A DNA stretch of 8,737 nucleotides from contig CP070627.1 in the NCBI GenBank assembly GCA_020355945.1, positions 5,521,863 to 5,530,599 of the forward strand, in the 5' to 3' direction. The stretch's first letter is position 1, and every line of letters starts with the position of its first letter. Below are positions 1-5,593 of the stretch, one piece after another. Both the position numbers and the translations under genes were made by a program. Source of the DNA: Candidatus Aminicenantota bacterium (GTDB lineage Bacteria > Acidobacteriota > Aminicenantia > UBA2199). A model generated the notes under the pieces. That model was not told the DNA's origin. It did no database searches and worked only from the letters and a program-made list of their open reading frames with translations.

Positions 1-141
1 GTGGTATTTATACTCCTTGGGGTCGTAATTCTTGAAATATTTAAAATCGGTATTTTGGGTGATCTGGCAAAATACTTTTTGGGGTGCCCCAAGCCTAAGA
101 CCCAAAAGTAAAAGCGCAAGAAAAATTTTAAATCGCATCAT
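1..141 (-). CDS. N-terminus of a secreted protein, probably a beta-propeller sensor (partial, runs off the left edge)
   Basis: The reading frame is open from an ATG at 141 to base 1 (47 codons), and its C-terminal part lies outside the window. It starts MMRFKIFLALLLLGLRLG, a short basic n-region followed by a Leu-rich core, then a likely cleavage zone near APQKVFCQ at residues 19-26, so it is probably exported. The mature start (ITQNTDFKYFKNYDPKEY) resembles, from memory, the opening of periplasmic two-component-regulator propeller domains found at the front of hybrid histidine kinases ('YFKNYSPKEY...'). That family call rests on about 20 residues and is inference. A weak AGGG lies about 6 nt before the ATG, and a second in-frame ATG follows at 138. 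It sits 79 nt downstream of the 194-aa gene on the same strand and is probably the last visible gene of that operon. Confidence 0.6.
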   Translation of the reverse strand, partial: MMRFKIFLALLLLGLRLGAPQKVFCQITQNTDFKYFKNYDPKEYKYH

Positions 142-220
142 GGTGTACCCTAATCAGTGCGGCAGATGTTATCACCTTCATCCTTGATTTCATATGTGAA
201 AATTCACTTCGTGGTCATTA

Positions 221-805
221 TTATGAGCCGTTCTCATCGAATTCTATGTTGACATTATGTGGATCATGAGGCTCATCATCTGGATTACTTACATGTGCAG
301 TTATTCCAGATATTGATGTTGGAGGAGGAGGAGGAAAAATTTCTACCCACCACATCGGGGGAACTTTTCCACTAATTACTAATCGTATTTTTTCTTGACC
401 ATTTTCTTTATATTCTTTATATTCTTTTAGGCAGGGAAAGTTTGAAGGTGCCTGAAATATTAATAGAAATTCCCCTTCAAGTTCTATTTCATCACATTTT
501 GGGGGGCAGTCTGAGTTTTTGATATCTACACAACACTTCCACTTCCAATGTTCTCCATTTATTAAAGTTATCCAATATTCATCTGGCCATTTTGGCAATT
601 TGCTGGGAGTGTGACTTGGAAATATTCTTATAGAATCTAATAGATCAAACTCAATTGTATGGAACTTTCCTGATGGCTTAATATACCCAGAATATACATA
701 TTCGGAGCGATCGTTTACCTTCTTCTTCTCCCAAATAAAAATTTTTCTGTAATTAACCAGATAATTCTTAAATCCATTTTTTACACCAATACTCATATTA
801 CTCAT
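221..805 (-). CDS. Uncharacterised 194-aa protein, Pro- and Trp-rich C-terminal half
   Basis: I do not recognise this family. The start is well supported: GGAGGT at 816-811 lies 5 nt before the ATG at 805. No signal peptide or membrane segment is visible, so it is probably cytoplasmic. The N-terminal part (residues about 5-60) alternates polar and hydrophobic residues in a beta-strand-like pattern. Residues 73-95 are aromatic-rich (WPDEYWITL, HWKWKCC), and there are five cysteines (91, 92, 100, 104, 125). Residues 148-162 hold VPPMWWVEIF and a run of five prolines, and the tail (175-194) is acidic and rich in Asp, Pro and His. Segments such as VKN near the start and VPPMWWVEI near the end align loosely with VRN and GPPVWQLKI in the 135-aa protein at 1165-1572, suggesting distant paralogy (inference). 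It lies 19 nt after the 39-aa gene, so the two are probably co-transcribed. Confidence 0.75.
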   Translation of the reverse strand: MSNMSIGVKNGFKNYLVNYRKIFIWEKKKVNDRSEYVYSGYIKPSGKFHTIEFDLLDSIRIFPSHTPSKLPKWPDEYWITLINGEHWKWKCCVDIKNSDCPPKCDEIELEGEFLLIFQAPSNFPCLKEYKEYKENGQEKIRLVISGKVPPMWWVEIFPPPPPTSISGITAHVSNPDDEPHDPHNVNIEFDENGS

Positions 806-824
806 TTTTTACCTCCACTATTTA

Positions 825-944
825 TTATTCGGACAATTTTTCTTCGTAAAATTTAAAGAACAAAAAAATCAGGATAAACAAGCCTTTTATCTTTACCTTC
901 ATCCGCTTCCTCCTTCTTCCTTCTGACATATAGCTTTGAATCAT
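825..944 (-). CDS. 39-aa small membrane protein
   Basis: This short gene has strong start signals: GGAGGT at 954-949, a 4-nt spacer, then ATG at 944. The product begins MIQSYMSEGRRRKRMKVKIKG, a strongly basic stretch (residues 10-20). A hydrophobic segment follows (LFILIFLFFKFY, residues 22-33), then a short acidic tail ending EEKLSE. This is the layout of a single-pass, N-in membrane peptide, or possibly of an uncleaved export leader. A second in-frame ATG at 902 (residue 15) has its own AAGGAGGA at 915-908, so a 25-aa form starting MKVKIKG is equally possible. A promoter lies at 985-1013, and the next gene starts 19 nt after the stop with its own SD. It is therefore probably the first gene of the operon continuing into the 194-aa protein. 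Function is unknown; a leader-peptide role is an alternative. Confidence 0.6.
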   Translation of the reverse strand: MIQSYMSEGRRRKRMKVKIKGLFILIFLFFKFYEEKLSE

Positions 945-984
945 TCACACCTCCTTTTTATTTTATTTGTTTCAAAACATCTTA

Positions 985-1013
985 TTTTTAACAAAAAAAG
1001 AAAAAAAAGTCAA
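985..1013 (-). promoter_or_regulatory. Sigma70-type promoter for the 39-aa/194-aa operon
   Basis: On the minus strand TTGACT (1013-1008) is followed after 17 bp by TAAAAA (990-985). The spacer is almost entirely a T-tract broken by one C and one G. Transcription would start near 978, giving a leader of about 34 nt before the SD and ATG of the 39-aa gene. The hexamers match the style of the other promoters in this window. Confidence 0.55.
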
Positions 1014-1139
1014 GACCCACAGGACATTAATTCCAATGGCCAACCGGGATCTCCAGGGCCACACCCAGGACCAATTGTGCTTGCTGGCGTGTACCTCTAC
1101 ATACTCGCCAGCGATGTTGCTTCTTTTTAATTGTATCAT
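1010..1139 (-). pseudogene. Possible frameshifted Gly/Pro-rich peptide gene
   Basis: An ATG at 1139 is preceded by AAGAGGA with about 4-5 nt spacing and opens MIQLKRSNIAGEYVEV. After a one-base frame change near 1095 the sequence reads YTPASTIGPGCGPGDPG and ends ...LMSCGS with a stop at 1012-1010. Unshifted, the frame runs on to 972 through the promoter and gives an unlikely Trp-rich then Phe-rich tail (HNWSWVWPW). Gly/Pro codons read as Gly/Pro-like on both strands, so this may be chance. It could be a decayed small gene after the 135-aa gene, or not a gene at all. Confidence 0.22.
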
Positions 1140-1164
1140 ATTTTCCTCTTTTAAGTTTTGTTCG

Positions 1165-1572
1165 TTAACCTCTTGCAACCGATTCACCATCACCGATGGT
1201 TACATGATCCGGTGGTTGCATAGTCAGAGAACCGATTGGCCTGGTTATTTTCAACTGCCATACCGGGGGTCCCGGGGGGATTTTCAACAGCATTCGATCA
1301 CCCGAATGGGTGAGGTCCCCATTTCCTATGGAAGAAATGGTGAAATCACACCAGGAAGGTATGTATAGCCAACAATCCTTTTCCATGCTGCCAGGCCCGC
1401 TTACGATTGAGAGGTGCAGGTAGTCCACATCCTCAGACGTTTCCAGGGGGATGGTAATGGAGTTGCCGTGACTGATCATATAAGCACTCCTGCTGGAGTG
1501 ATGGTAGACATTCAGGCTCCGTTTTTCCGTGACCAGTTGGTTTCGAACTGTAATTTCAATACCTTTCGACAT
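1165..1572 (-). CDS. Uncharacterised 135-aa protein, probably an all-beta fold
   Basis: I do not recognise the family. The ATG at 1572 has a modest SD (AGCAGG, 1586-1581) 8 nt upstream. There is no signal peptide or membrane helix, so it is probably cytoplasmic. The chain is a succession of short strands: IEITVRN (5-11), NSITIPL (37-43), YLHLSIVSG (51-59), CWLYIPSW (67-74), RMLLKIPPGPPVWQLKIT (93-110). This suggests a small beta-sandwich. Residues 97-104 are Pro/Gly-rich, and the C-terminus (DHVTIGDGESVARG) is probably flexible. The VRN motif near the N-terminus and the PP-aromatic strand near the C-terminus echo the 194-aa protein downstream on the same strand. A near-palindrome lies just upstream at 1588-1609. 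No enzymatic motif is visible. Confidence 0.65.
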   Translation of the reverse strand: MSKGIEITVRNQLVTEKRSLNVYHHSSRSAYMISHGNSITIPLETSEDVDYLHLSIVSGPGSMEKDCWLYIPSWCDFTISSIGNGDLTHSGDRMLLKIPPGPPVWQLKITRPIGSLTMQPPDHVTIGDGESVARG

Positions 1573-1844
1573 TTTATAACCTGCTAAAAAGTTTTCCCGG
1601 GCAAACTTTCAAAACCCTTACACACAACATATCACACTTCATCGATCGCCTACCTGACGATCTGCCCCTATTATGGTATAAAAAAAATCCGCAGGTGAGT
1701 AAATCGGATGCAAAATAGTGAATAAAATGGTTGCGTTAAGAGTAGGGGACCGGAACAAATGTTGCAACCCGGGTAATTTCGATGCAATATGGCTCTATTG
1801 AGGAAAATTTAGACGAATGGCATCGATATTGCATATAGAAAGAT
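1573..1844. other. Intergenic stretch without a recognisable gene
   Basis: Apart from the palindrome at 1588-1609, no convincing coding region is visible on either strand. Minus-strand frames are open only in short pieces without start signals and without protein-like composition. The stretch joins the 5' side of the 135-aa gene to the repeat cassette starting at 1845 and may be eroded remains of the pseudogene further right. Confidence 0.4.
1588..1609. promoter_or_regulatory. Near-palindromic operator-like site upstream of the 135-aa gene
   Basis: AAAGTTT (1588-1594) and AAACTTT (1603-1609) form a perfect 7-bp inverted repeat around a core containing CCCGGG. The site is centred about 26 nt upstream of the ATG at 1572. 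The symmetry suits a dimeric repressor or a short hairpin in the leader. No clear -35/-10 pair was found for this gene, so the assignment is tentative. Confidence 0.3.
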
Positions 1845-2017
1845 AACGAGAAAACGAGGGAACGAGGGAACGAGGGGGCAACGAGGGGACAACGAGGGGA
1901 CGGTGCGTTGAAATGTTGGAATGTTTTTCATTTTTTCGATGCTTAATAAGGAAACACTTAAACATTTCAACGCACCGTCCCCGGTTTCCCGGTTTATCCC
2001 GGTTTATTACCCGGTTT
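1845..2017. repeat. Compound repeat: 8-mer arrays flanking a perfect 22-bp inverted repeat
   Basis: Left array: AACGAG units begin at 1845, 1853, 1861, 1869, 1880 and 1891 (periods 8, 8, 8, 11, 11). It runs directly into the arm at 1896-1917, which starts GGGGACGGTGCG and continues TTGAAATGTT. The exact reverse complement of these 22 bases lies at 1961-1982, separated by 43 nt. To its right are CCCGGTTT units at 1980, 1988, 1998 and 2010. Read on the minus strand these are again 8-mers (AAACCGGG) feeding into the same core. As RNA or single-stranded DNA the arms would form a 22-bp stem. The layout recalls REP/BIME-type palindromic elements, but no transposase is nearby. The central 43 nt has no further clear structure. 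Confidence 0.8.
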
Positions 2018-2029
2018 AACGGATTACCG

Positions 2030-2510
2030 GACATCTGCCTGTCATAGCAAGAAAAAAAGCAGAAAAAATTGGTATAAACAAAATCCAGGTACATCATTTT
2101 ATACTGTTGGGCCAGGTGGTCTGATTTTAAATCGATGTTTTTGGTATTGGGGTGAATCAATTCGATGTAAAAATATATCCGTGAGTTTCCATCCCATACC
2201 TGGATGACAGGCAAACGTGAATCGTTGATAGAATCGGGTTTGAGGGATTCAATCTCAATTTTTCTTTGGCCTTAGGGTAAGTGGGTAAGTGGGGACGGTG
2301 CGAAAAGTGGGAAAGTGGGGACGGTGCGTTGAAATGTTGAAATGTTTTCATTCTTGACAGGAAACTTCTGGCCTTTTGAATTGACCCACAGTACCAAATT
2401 ATGCCCTGTTGTCCAGGTAGTCGGGTGGTTTCAACGACAGGTATCTTAATTTCCAAAATATTCCAAAAACAGGTGGTGGATTTTGGTGCAGCGCTTGACT
2501 TTTCAGGCAT
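2030..2510 (-). pseudogene. Degraded protein-coding remnant, frameshifted and split by a repeat cassette
   Basis: Three protein-like pieces lie in order on the minus strand. The first (2510 to about 2420) begins MPEKSSAAPKS and includes FWNILEIKIPVVETT. The second (2403-2351) is in another frame and reads HNLVLWVNSKGQKFPVKNE. The third (2271 to about 2030) reads KIEIESLKPDSINDS, then PVIQVWDGNSRIYFYIELI, and on to YLDFVYTNF. Pieces two and three are separated by 79 nt that consist of the repeat cassette at 2272-2352 and bring a stop codon (2274-2272). A frame change lies between pieces one and two. No start with a ribosome site survives, and the far end dissolves into the next repeat at 2017. 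The family is not recognised; the strand-rich composition suggests a beta protein. The gene looks inactivated by a small frameshift plus repeat insertion. Confidence 0.5.
2272..2352. repeat. Second repeat cassette: two cores each preceded by paired 8-mers
   Basis: TAAGTGGG occurs at 2278-2285 and 2286-2293 and runs into the core GGGGACGGTGCG at 2291-2302. AAAGTGGG then occurs at 2304-2311 and 2312-2319 and runs into a second core at 2317-2328, which continues as TTGAAATGTTGAAATGTT. The segment 2317-2338 is identical to the 22-bp arm at 1896-1917. This direct copy shows that the element is mobile or is copied locally. It interrupts the minus-strand pseudogene. Confidence 0.75.
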
Positions 2511-2522
2511 AATAAATATAAT
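2495..2522 (+). promoter_or_regulatory. Sigma70-type promoter for the 293-aa membrane protein
   Basis: TTGACT (2495-2500) and a perfect TATAAT (2517-2522) are separated by 16 bp. Transcription would start near 2529 and give a leader of about 52 nt. That leader contains the 8-mer array at 2531-2557 and the SD AAGGAG. The promoter overlaps the 5' remnant of the minus-strand pseudogene. Confidence 0.6.
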
Positions 2523-2530
2523 TAACCTTT

Positions 2531-2557
2531 AACGTGGTAACGTGGTAACGTGGAAAC
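2531..2557. repeat. Three tandem 8-mers in the leader of the membrane-protein gene
   Basis: AACGTGGT (2531-2538), AACGTGGT (2539-2546) and AACGTGGA (2547-2554), followed by AAC. The period and pattern (AA, three variable bases, GG) match the 8-mer arrays at 1845-1900 and 2278-2319, but no GGGGACGGTGC core follows. It lies between the -10 box and the SD of the downstream gene, so unit number would alter the length of its 5' UTR. Confidence 0.6.
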
Positions 2558-2580
2558 TTCACTGAGAAGGAGATTAAACC

Positions 2581-3462
2581 ATGAAAAAAAGGACCTGGAC
2601 GTCGATTCTTTTGTGGGTGCTGGCGTTTATTCTAACCGCAGCCATCTTTGTCTATCAACGGTTGACCGGGCCCACTCACCCGGTGAGAGGCAAAGAAACA
2701 ATCAAAGGAAAAGAAATAAGTTATTTTCTTTTAAGAAGTTATACAGAAGGTGAAGAGATGCCGGTGAGAATTTCAGCACCGGATCATGAAGTCACTGCTT
2801 ACCTGAATTTTAGACGTTACAAAACCAGTGATGAGTGGACCGAAGTTGAGATGAAAAGAGCTGGCGATGGTGAAACCTTGATGTCCGGGGTTCCCGGACA
2901 ACCGGCCGCAGGGAAAGTGGAATATAGTATAGGGGTGAAGATTGACAATGAAAATTTTATTTTAAATAAAGGAAAAAGCGTTGTCACGCGTTTTAAAGGA
3001 AAAGTACCCCCTGTATTTTTGATCTTGCATATTATTTTTATGTTTTTTAGCATTATGTTTGCGCTTCGAACCGGTATGGAAGCACTGCGAAAGCAAGGCA
3101 ACTATTCCTGGATGGTGTACGGGACATTGGCGATTGTGTTTGTGGGCGGTATGATCCTGGGGCCCATCGTGCAAAAATATGCTTTTGGTGATTTATGGAC
3201 CGGTTTCCCGTTTGGTTTTGACCTGACAGACAACAAAGTGCTTATTGCGGTCATATTCTGGCTTATTGCCTTGTTATTGCAGAAGAAAAGCAAATGGTGG
3301 GTGGTGTTGGCTGCTGGTGTAATGATTGTGATTTACCTGATCCCCCACTCGGTACTGGGTTCTGAATTGGATTACTCCACCGGGAAGATGAAAAATAAAT
3401 ACAGTTACAAGTTACAATTTGATTGTAAAAACACCACGTCACCACCACTGAAAATAACTTGA
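2581..3462 (+). CDS. Conserved-type integral membrane protein of unknown function, 293 aa
   Basis: AAGGAG lies about 8 nt before the ATG at 2581. Residues 7-25 form an N-terminal membrane anchor. Residues 35-140 make a hydrophilic, strand-rich domain probably outside the cytoplasmic membrane (PVRISAPDHEVTAYLNFRR, then GVPGQPAAGKVEYSIGVKI, which resembles a small Ig-like or carbohydrate-protein fold). Four further membrane segments follow at about 144-163, 177-197, 219-234 and 239-256. The loop GPIVQKYAFGDLWTGFPFG...DLTDNK (194-218) and the end IPHSVLGSELDY (254-265) look strongly conserved in style. From memory, such proteins occur as unnamed hypothetical membrane proteins in several phyla. 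After GSELDYSTGKM the last 23 residues look added: their DNA contains GTTACAA duplicated and a small hairpin (3412-3428), possibly a repeat-derived extension. The gene is monocistronic and converges on the 620-aa gene. No catalytic motif is recognised. Confidence 0.85.
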   Translation: MKKRTWTSILLWVLAFILTAAIFVYQRLTGPTHPVRGKETIKGKEISYFLLRSYTEGEEMPVRISAPDHEVTAYLNFRRYKTSDEWTEVEMKRAGDGETLMSGVPGQPAAGKVEYSIGVKIDNENFILNKGKSVVTRFKGKVPPVFLILHIIFMFFSIMFALRTGMEALRKQGNYSWMVYGTLAIVFVGGMILGPIVQKYAFGDLWTGFPFGFDLTDNKVLIAVIFWLIALLLQKKSKWWVVLAAGVMIVIYLIPHSVLGSELDYSTGKMKNKYSYKLQFDCKNTTSPPLKIT

Positions 3463-3512
3463 AATCCGGATATCCAAATCACCCGGAGACGCAATCACCA
3501 ATCACCGGATTT
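3462..3512. terminator. Short inverted repeat between convergent genes
   Basis: AAATCCGG (3462-3469) and CCGGATTT (3505-3512) are perfect complements across 35 nt. They span the gap between two convergent genes and overlap both stop codons. There is no T-run, so this is not a classical intrinsic terminator, but its symmetry and place suit a weak bidirectional transcription end or a REP-like remnant. CAATCACC-type short direct repeats lie inside the loop. Confidence 0.3.
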
Positions 3513-5373
3513 AGATACATTCGGACAGGATGCAATCGGCTGCCGGGCTCACTGTATTGATGAGGTCTTCTATAAAATCATCTTCCACTACATTGTTGTT
3601 TTTGCTTAAAATCATTATCAAATAAGAGCGTTGGTCCCACTCGATCTTAGTAAAATATAGGTCTACACCCACTAACTTATGGACGAGGCGACTTAACAAT
3701 CTTTTGTGATTGACATAGGAAATAATAAGAATAGACCGGTGTGATTCAAGAATATGTTTATATTTATATAATATCTTATCAGTGGAGATTTTTTTTGATT
3801 CGTCCACGGCCAGGGCGCATAATTCAATTAATTCCAGGAGCAAATTGGGGGAGATTTCGATTTTATAGAGCTCGTCAATACTGAAGAAAATGTCCCTTAT
3901 CAAACCGGCATTGACGGTTTTTAATTTGTCCAAAAGTTGGTTTAAAATTTTTATATAAATATCGCGGAATCCCTCATCAAAGTCCCTGATATCTCCATAG
4001 AGCTTTTTGACAATGTTTTTTATGGATTCATAAATTTCTTTAATAGAGCTAAATTCCGACAGGTTGACTTTCAATTTCAGGATGTTGATTTCAACCCGAT
4101 TGGCGCGAATTTTAGGAGGTATAGAGGAAGAGATATCAATTCCCGGTACGAGGCTCAACCTGGAAATCAGCGAATGCATACGGTTTTTCCTGGATTTATA
4201 GCTAACAATAATTAATTTAATATCAAAGGAAAATTCGGTTTTTTTATCCGCATTGATGAATACTTGCGTTAGTTTTGTTTTTTTCAGTTCTTCGCTTAAA
4301 AAAGGAATAATTGCCCGGGCATAATGTTCGATTCCCCCCACTGATTTAAACCTGGTAAATTTCTGGTTGCAGGAAATGGCAATGAGTTTATCCATGGAGG
4401 CTTCAATGGATTTAATTAGTTTGCCATCCAGGGGGTTTCCATTTCGATCGACAATTTCAATCCGGTAAACCAGGACCCTGTCTTTGGTTACATAACTCTT
4501 ATGGTGGCGGATAATATGGCCCGGGACAATATGATCCAGGGTTTTTAAAAAGTCTTCAATCGAAAATAAGCTCTCCCGACAAACAAAGCTAATACCGGTT
4601 AATTCTTCGTTTTTTGTTTCAAAGTTCCTGATTTTTATTATTTCTTCTGCTTCACCGCTTCGGATCATGTTCTGGGAGATATAATTATTCAATATGAGTT
4701 GGGCCAGGTCTTTTATTTTTCTTTCTACCAGGTATTCTCGCGATCGAGAGGAAATAAACTTCAGCACTTCGCCGCTTTCTTCTATCACATCGGTCAATTC
4801 GGAGTTGTGATATAACTCCCTAATTTTCTTCATAATTTTGTCGTAGATTTCAAATTTTATCGCTTCATCATCCAGCAGGTGGTATTTACTCGTACTTCCC
4901 TGGGCAGCGTCTCTTATTTCCGCGATTATTTCTTTTTTCTCCCGGATAAACTCCCGGTATTCTTTTTGAGTTTTTAGTTGAAAAGCCAGGATCACGACCC
5001 CCAGGGTTTTATTTTCATAATCCAGGGTGAACCCTTTTATAAATAGTACATTTCGTTTTTTATGATGTACGATGCCCAGTATTGAGTTGGACATCCCCGG
5101 CCAGTCTTCCGCCAGGGTACCGAGAATAAAAGTGACCGGTATCTCACTGGAGTTAAGCTCTTCCAAAATGATGACCACTTTTTTTTGAGTGGTGTCATAA
5201 TTGTGCAGCAGTTGGACCAATAATGCCCGCTGCTGAGGGATAGGAAATATCTGGTTGGAATTGGCAATTTTGTTCCATTGGGATTTGATCCTCCGCCCGG
5301 ATATTTTGAAGTGTTTTTCTTTCAACACCTTTTTTAGCTCGACAATCTCATCATCCGTTAAATTCAGTTCCAT
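3511..5373 (-). CDS. Uncharacterised 620-aa protein with probable multiple ACT-like modules
   Basis: No membrane segments or signal peptide are seen, so it is cytoplasmic. I do not recognise a named family. The clearest module is at residues 78-138. There IPVTFILGTLAEDWPG is followed by a helix (MSNSILGIVHHK) and two strands (VLFIKGFTLDY, GVVILAFQL), the beta-alpha-beta-beta pattern and D-x-P-G turn of ACT domains. Similar patterns are visible at about 257-335 (ISFVCRES...YRIEIVDRNG), 378-460 (FDIKLIIVSY...SLVPGIDIS...VEINILKLKV) and 545-608 (HRSILIISYV...YLIMILSK). These later modules are inferred by eye only. Alpha-helical charged linkers lie between them (140-250 and 460-545). Large proteins with several ACT-like domains include the N-terminal half of NAD-specific glutamate dehydrogenase, but no dehydrogenase core is present here. 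A ligand-sensing regulatory role is a guess. The ATG at 5373 has no good SD, and a promoter lies about 22-50 nt upstream. It is transcribed divergently from HU. Confidence 0.85.
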   Translation of the reverse strand: MELNLTDDEIVELKKVLKEKHFKISGRRIKSQWNKIANSNQIFPIPQQRALLVQLLHNYDTTQKKVVIILEELNSSEIPVTFILGTLAEDWPGMSNSILGIVHHKKRNVLFIKGFTLDYENKTLGVVILAFQLKTQKEYREFIREKKEIIAEIRDAAQGSTSKYHLLDDEAIKFEIYDKIMKKIRELYHNSELTDVIEESGEVLKFISSRSREYLVERKIKDLAQLILNNYISQNMIRSGEAEEIIKIRNFETKNEELTGISFVCRESLFSIEDFLKTLDHIVPGHIIRHHKSYVTKDRVLVYRIEIVDRNGNPLDGKLIKSIEASMDKLIAISCNQKFTRFKSVGGIEHYARAIIPFLSEELKKTKLTQVFINADKKTEFSFDIKLIIVSYKSRKNRMHSLISRLSLVPGIDISSSIPPKIRANRVEINILKLKVNLSEFSSIKEIYESIKNIVKKLYGDIRDFDEGFRDIYIKILNQLLDKLKTVNAGLIRDIFFSIDELYKIEISPNLLLELIELCALAVDESKKISTDKILYKYKHILESHRSILIISYVNHKRLLSRLVHKLVGVDLYFTKIEWDQRSYLIMILSKNNNVVEDDFIEDLINTVSPAADCILSECI

Positions 5374-5394
5374 TTTTAAATGTTATATCGTTGT

Positions 5395-5423
5395 ATTTTA
5401 TTCAAAGCTGATGGAAAAGTCAA
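5395..5423 (-). promoter_or_regulatory. Sigma70-type promoter of the 620-aa gene
   Basis: On the minus strand TTGACT (5423-5418) and TAAAAT (5400-5395) are separated by exactly 17 bp. Transcription would start near 5388 and leave a leader of only about 15 nt without a clear SD. It closely resembles the HU promoter in hexamers and spacing, and both share the sequence TCAATAAAAT or TGAATAAAAT around the -10. Confidence 0.65.
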
Positions 5424-5444
5424 CAGGATTTCCCTATTAAAATA

Positions 5445-5540
5445 AAAAAAAGGCTGAAACGGGAGGCAAAGCCCTTACAGTGCGGGTTTAGGGCCATAAC
5501 CTTAAAACCCGCATCGGTCAAGGGTTTTCGGCTTTTTTTT
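5445..5540 (+). terminator. Long three-part hairpin with terminal T-run (terminator or small structured RNA)
   Basis: The basal stem pairs 5445-5459 with 5526-5540 (15 pairs, including two G-T wobbles). The middle stem pairs CCCTT (5472-5476) with AAGGG (5520-5524). The upper stem pairs TGCGGGTTT (5481-5489) with AAACCCGCA (5505-5513), and AGG/CCT may extend it (5490-5492 with 5500-5502). A 12-nt left bulge (5460-5471) contains GGGAGGCAAAG. The 3' side ends in eight Ts, and the A-run on the 5' side would act the same way on the other strand. It therefore has bidirectional terminator form. It lies between two divergent promoters, so neither neighbouring gene's transcript would contain it. It might end an unannotated short transcript or insulate the two genes. 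Confidence 0.6.
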
Positions 5541-5593
5541 CGCCGTGAGGTAATTTTTTTTTAAAAAAAATCTTTAAAAAAGCTGATTATAAC

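Noticed and set aside
936..1368. Plus-strand open frames through 936-1368, including a collagen-like GQPGSPGPHPGP stretch
   Set aside because: They lie opposite better-supported minus-strand genes and a promoter, lack SD sites, and the Gly/Pro pattern arises on both strands from GGN/CCN-rich DNA.
1795..2214. Continuous 139-aa minus-strand protein starting at a TTG
   Set aside because: Its second half translates the repeat cassette (NRVINRDKPGNRGR...), and its first half continues upstream past the TTG as part of a broken gene. It is treated as a pseudogene piece.
1845..2557. CRISPR array
   Set aside because: The repeated units are 8 bp and contiguous, without regular unique spacers of 25-40 bp, and no cas gene is near.
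5445..5540. c-di-GMP-I riboswitch, suggested by GGGAGGCAAAGCC at 5461-5473
   Set aside because: Only this short string resembles the class. The other conserved segments and the two-helix layout are missing, and no promoter would place it in a gene's leader.
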